From: Bacteroidales bacterium
GTDB lineage: Bacteria > Bacteroidota > Bacteroidia > Bacteroidales > Muribaculaceae
DNA length: 7,663 nucleotides
Direction of reading: 5' to 3'
NCBI GenBank assembly: GCA_004552395.1
Contig: SFOK01000088.1
Span: 1 to 7,663 of the forward strand
Shown: positions 6,418 through 7,663 of the stretch, piece after piece
How the letters are laid out: each line of letters opens with the position of its first letter
Numbering within the stretch: position 1 is the stretch's first letter
The notes under the pieces: model-generated
Seen by the model: only the letters and a program-made list of their open reading frames with translations
Told to the model about the DNA's origin: nothing
Databases searched by the model: none
Translations under genes and position numbers: made by a program

Positions 6418-6478
6418 AAAGAGGCCTCAGCCCGTTTCGACGGAGTGATCGGCCCGGCACGGGCCTCTTTCGGGCTGA
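6418..6478 (-). promoter_or_regulatory. Crossing inverted repeats in the clpP leader (possible pseudoknot or RNA switch)
   Basis: On the plus strand AAAGAGGCC (6418-6426) pairs perfectly with GGCCTCTTT (6462-6470). The adjacent TCAGCCCG (6427-6434) pairs perfectly with CGGGCTGA (6471-6478). The arms run a-b-a'-b', so the 9-bp and 8-bp helices cross. RNA from either strand could form an H-type pseudoknot or switch between the two. A third hairpin, GGCCCG/CGGGCC (6451-6465, 3-nt loop), competes for part of a'. On the minus strand the 9-bp helix ends in UUU, 31 nt before the clpP start. The pairing is seen directly; a regulatory role is inferred. Confidence 0.6.
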
Positions 6479-6483
6479 AGCTA

Positions 6484-6500
6484 TGGTTATCTCATAACAA
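6484..6500. promoter_or_regulatory. AT-rich dyad upstream of clpP
   Basis: GTTAT (6486-6490) and ATAAC (6494-6498) form a small dyad with a 3-bp centre, inside an AT-rich patch (about 6481-6514) that stands out from its GC-rich surroundings. This patch is the likeliest place for the clpP promoter. However, I find no TTTG / TAnnTTTG pair at correct spacing, so the call is tentative. Confidence 0.25.
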
Positions 6501-6508
6501 TTATCATG

Positions 6509-6533
6509 CCAAAAGAGGTCGGTCACATCCTCT
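6509..6533 (-). terminator. Possible weak terminator of the surface-protein gene
   Basis: On the minus strand AGAGG (6533-6529) can pair with CCTCT (6518-6514) across a 10-nt loop, followed by TTTGG. It lies about 30 nt after the stop codon of the upstream gene. The stem is only 5 bp, so this is a weak candidate. Read-through into clpP is possible. Confidence 0.3.
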
Positions 6534-6564
6534 GCCGAGGCCCGTTCGCTTTTTTGTAACGGCT

Positions 6565-7663
6565 TCAGCGGACCACTACCTTGACGGCCGGCGCACCTTC
6601 GGCTGCCAGTATATAGACACCGGCCGCAAGTCCGGAGCAATCTATGCGGTTCTCGCCGGGCACTACCGTCAGCGAGAGCACCTTGGCTCCGGTGGCACCG
6701 TAGACCGCAGCTGCGGCAGATTGCGGCAGACCGCTTCTGATGCTCAGCACACGGCCGCGGACGGACGCCGTCACAGTGCCAAAGCCTTCGGGGATGGCCT
6801 CCACAGAGGTCATGTCGGGATGCAGGTCCTCGGCGCCGCTCACCTCGGTAGAGCTCTCCCCTATCCATCCGCAGGTCTGATTCAGAGCCGTGTAGACGCG
6901 CACAAAGTCGATCTGCGACAGCGACGCGGGCGTGCCATCGGCCTTCACAGCCCGGTCTATCTTCACGCCGGGCGTCTCATTGTTGGGCATATTGTCGGCA
7001 TACCCCTCGCCATAAGCCATAAGCACGTATGTACCTGTGGATGAATTAAACGAAGCGTTCGGAGGAAGCATGCTGCCGCTGAAAGAGAGCGTCTCTTCGG
7101 AGATCCATCCGGGCCAGTAATCCTGCTTGTGAGAATCGTTTTTCTGCAGCCATCCTTCGGCCGGAGAGCCGGAAGATGTCCAGCGAATATAATTGGCGTC
7201 AGTTATGTGAGCCGATTCGGGATCTGCTACTGGTGTATGGTCCGGCGCGGGCTTATAGTATGTGATGCTGTAGTTTCTGACAGTAGCCGGATTGTCGTAT
7301 TCGGAGCCTTTTATTTCGAACCACTCGTCGTCGGGAAGACCGTTGCCGTTGGTATCTGCGCTCACAAGGATAATGCCGGGCTCGCTTGAACCTCCGTGCG
7401 AATCAGTCGGAGATGTGAAAGCGTTGCCGTAGACTTTGAAATCATAGCCGTGGCTGTTGACCACCGGATGGTCAAAACCGAACGTCACATAACCTCCATA
7501 TGCTCCTAAAGAGACGATGCCGGGTCGCTCGTCGCCACAAAGCTGCTCCGAAGCTTTGGCAAGAATATCGGCGTAGCTGTCGCCCTGCTCATACCGGGGA
7601 AGCTCATTGACAAACTGACCCGGAGCCGGACAATATTCGTAAACCCGGCTTATATACGGCGAA
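6565..7663 (-). CDS. Secreted cell-surface protein with T9SS-type C-terminal sorting domain (5' end outside window)
   Basis: The frame is open from the stop at 6565 to the window edge (365 residues visible), so the start and any signal peptide are missing. The GTG at 7488 is only an internal valine. The visible part begins SPYISRVYEYCPAPGQFVNELP and continues through GAYGGYVTFGFDHPVVN and YDFKVYGNAF. It then shows DTNGNGLPDDEWFE (103-116), an acidic Asp/Asn-rich loop resembling a calcium-binding loop, NYSITYYKP, and IDFVRVYTALNQTCGWIGESSTEV. I recognise these as features of a Bacteroidetes surface-protein family usually annotated only as cell surface or PKD-type proteins. The last 80 residues or so, with GRVLSI, VYGATGAKVLSL, GENRIDCSGLAAGVYIL and KVVVR, fit a type A T9SS sorting domain, although the usual PNP motif is absent. 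This suggests export and surface attachment. Molecular function is unknown. Confidence 0.8.
   Translation of the reverse strand, partial: SPYISRVYEYCPAPGQFVNELPRYEQGDSYADILAKASEQLCGDERPGIVSLGAYGGYVTFGFDHPVVNSHGYDFKVYGNAFTSPTDSHGGSSEPGIILVSADTNGNGLPDDEWFEIKGSEYDNPATVRNYSITYYKPAPDHTPVADPESAHITDANYIRWTSSGSPAEGWLQKNDSHKQDYWPGWISEETLSFSGSMLPPNASFNSSTGTYVLMAYGEGYADNMPNNETPGVKIDRAVKADGTPASLSQIDFVRVYTALNQTCGWIGESSTEVSGAEDLHPDMTSVEAIPEGFGTVTASVRGRVLSIRSGLPQSAAAAVYGATGAKVLSLTVVPGENRIDCSGLAAGVYILAAEGAPAVKVVVR

Noticed and set aside
99..6567. All five genes end in TGA.
   Set aside because: Noted as a pattern, but with only five genes in GC-rich DNA it can be explained by base composition. I see no sign of stop-codon reassignment.
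7486..7488. GTG at 7488 as the true start of the surface-protein gene.
   Set aside because: The frame continues without a stop to the window edge, and the upstream residues (for example YISRVYEYCPAPGQFVN) belong to the same conserved family sequence. The codon is internal.

Overview
The window looks like a chromosomal stretch from a fairly GC-rich member of the Bacteroidales, probably of the Muribaculaceae type. Three things point there. The protein sequences are Bacteroidetes-like. Two promoters match the Bacteroidetes TTTG / TAnnTTTG consensus. The last gene ends in a degenerate type IX secretion (T9SS) sorting domain. The family-level placement is an inference. All five genes lie on the minus strand and all five end in TGA, so transcription runs from high to low coordinates.

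Layout in order of transcription:
(1) 7663-6565 is the 3' part of a gene for a large secreted, probably T9SS-sorted surface protein. Its start lies outside the window.
(2) 6564-6387 is a structured spacer. It holds an unusual crossing pair of inverted repeats just upstream of clpP.
(3) 6386-5664 is clpP and 5594-4278 is clpX. They are 69 nt apart and form the classic protease/unfoldase operon. It ends at a perfect 17-bp hairpin terminator at 4242-4202.
(4) A consensus promoter overlaps the tail of that terminator and starts a GC-rich leader of about 160 nt with an 11-bp hairpin. It leads into recQ (4004-1824).
(5) A 252-nt spacer filled with short 9-bp and 10-bp degenerate repeats precedes guaB (1571-99). 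guaB has its own consensus promoter, which fixes its start codon. A hairpin follows the guaB stop.

Functionally this is housekeeping: regulated proteolysis (ClpXP), DNA repair (RecQ) and guanine nucleotide synthesis (IMP dehydrogenase). The clpP-clpX-recQ-guaB order resembles what I recall from other Bacteroidales, where trigger factor (tig) commonly precedes clpP. Here the surface-protein gene sits in that position.

I see no CRISPR array, mobile element, tRNA, rRNA, toxin-antitoxin pair or defence system, and no convincing new multi-gene system. The parts worth a second look are non-coding: the permuted inverted repeat ahead of clpP, the fused terminator/promoter between clpX and recQ, the long recQ leader, and the helical-turn-spaced repeats upstream of the guaB promoter.
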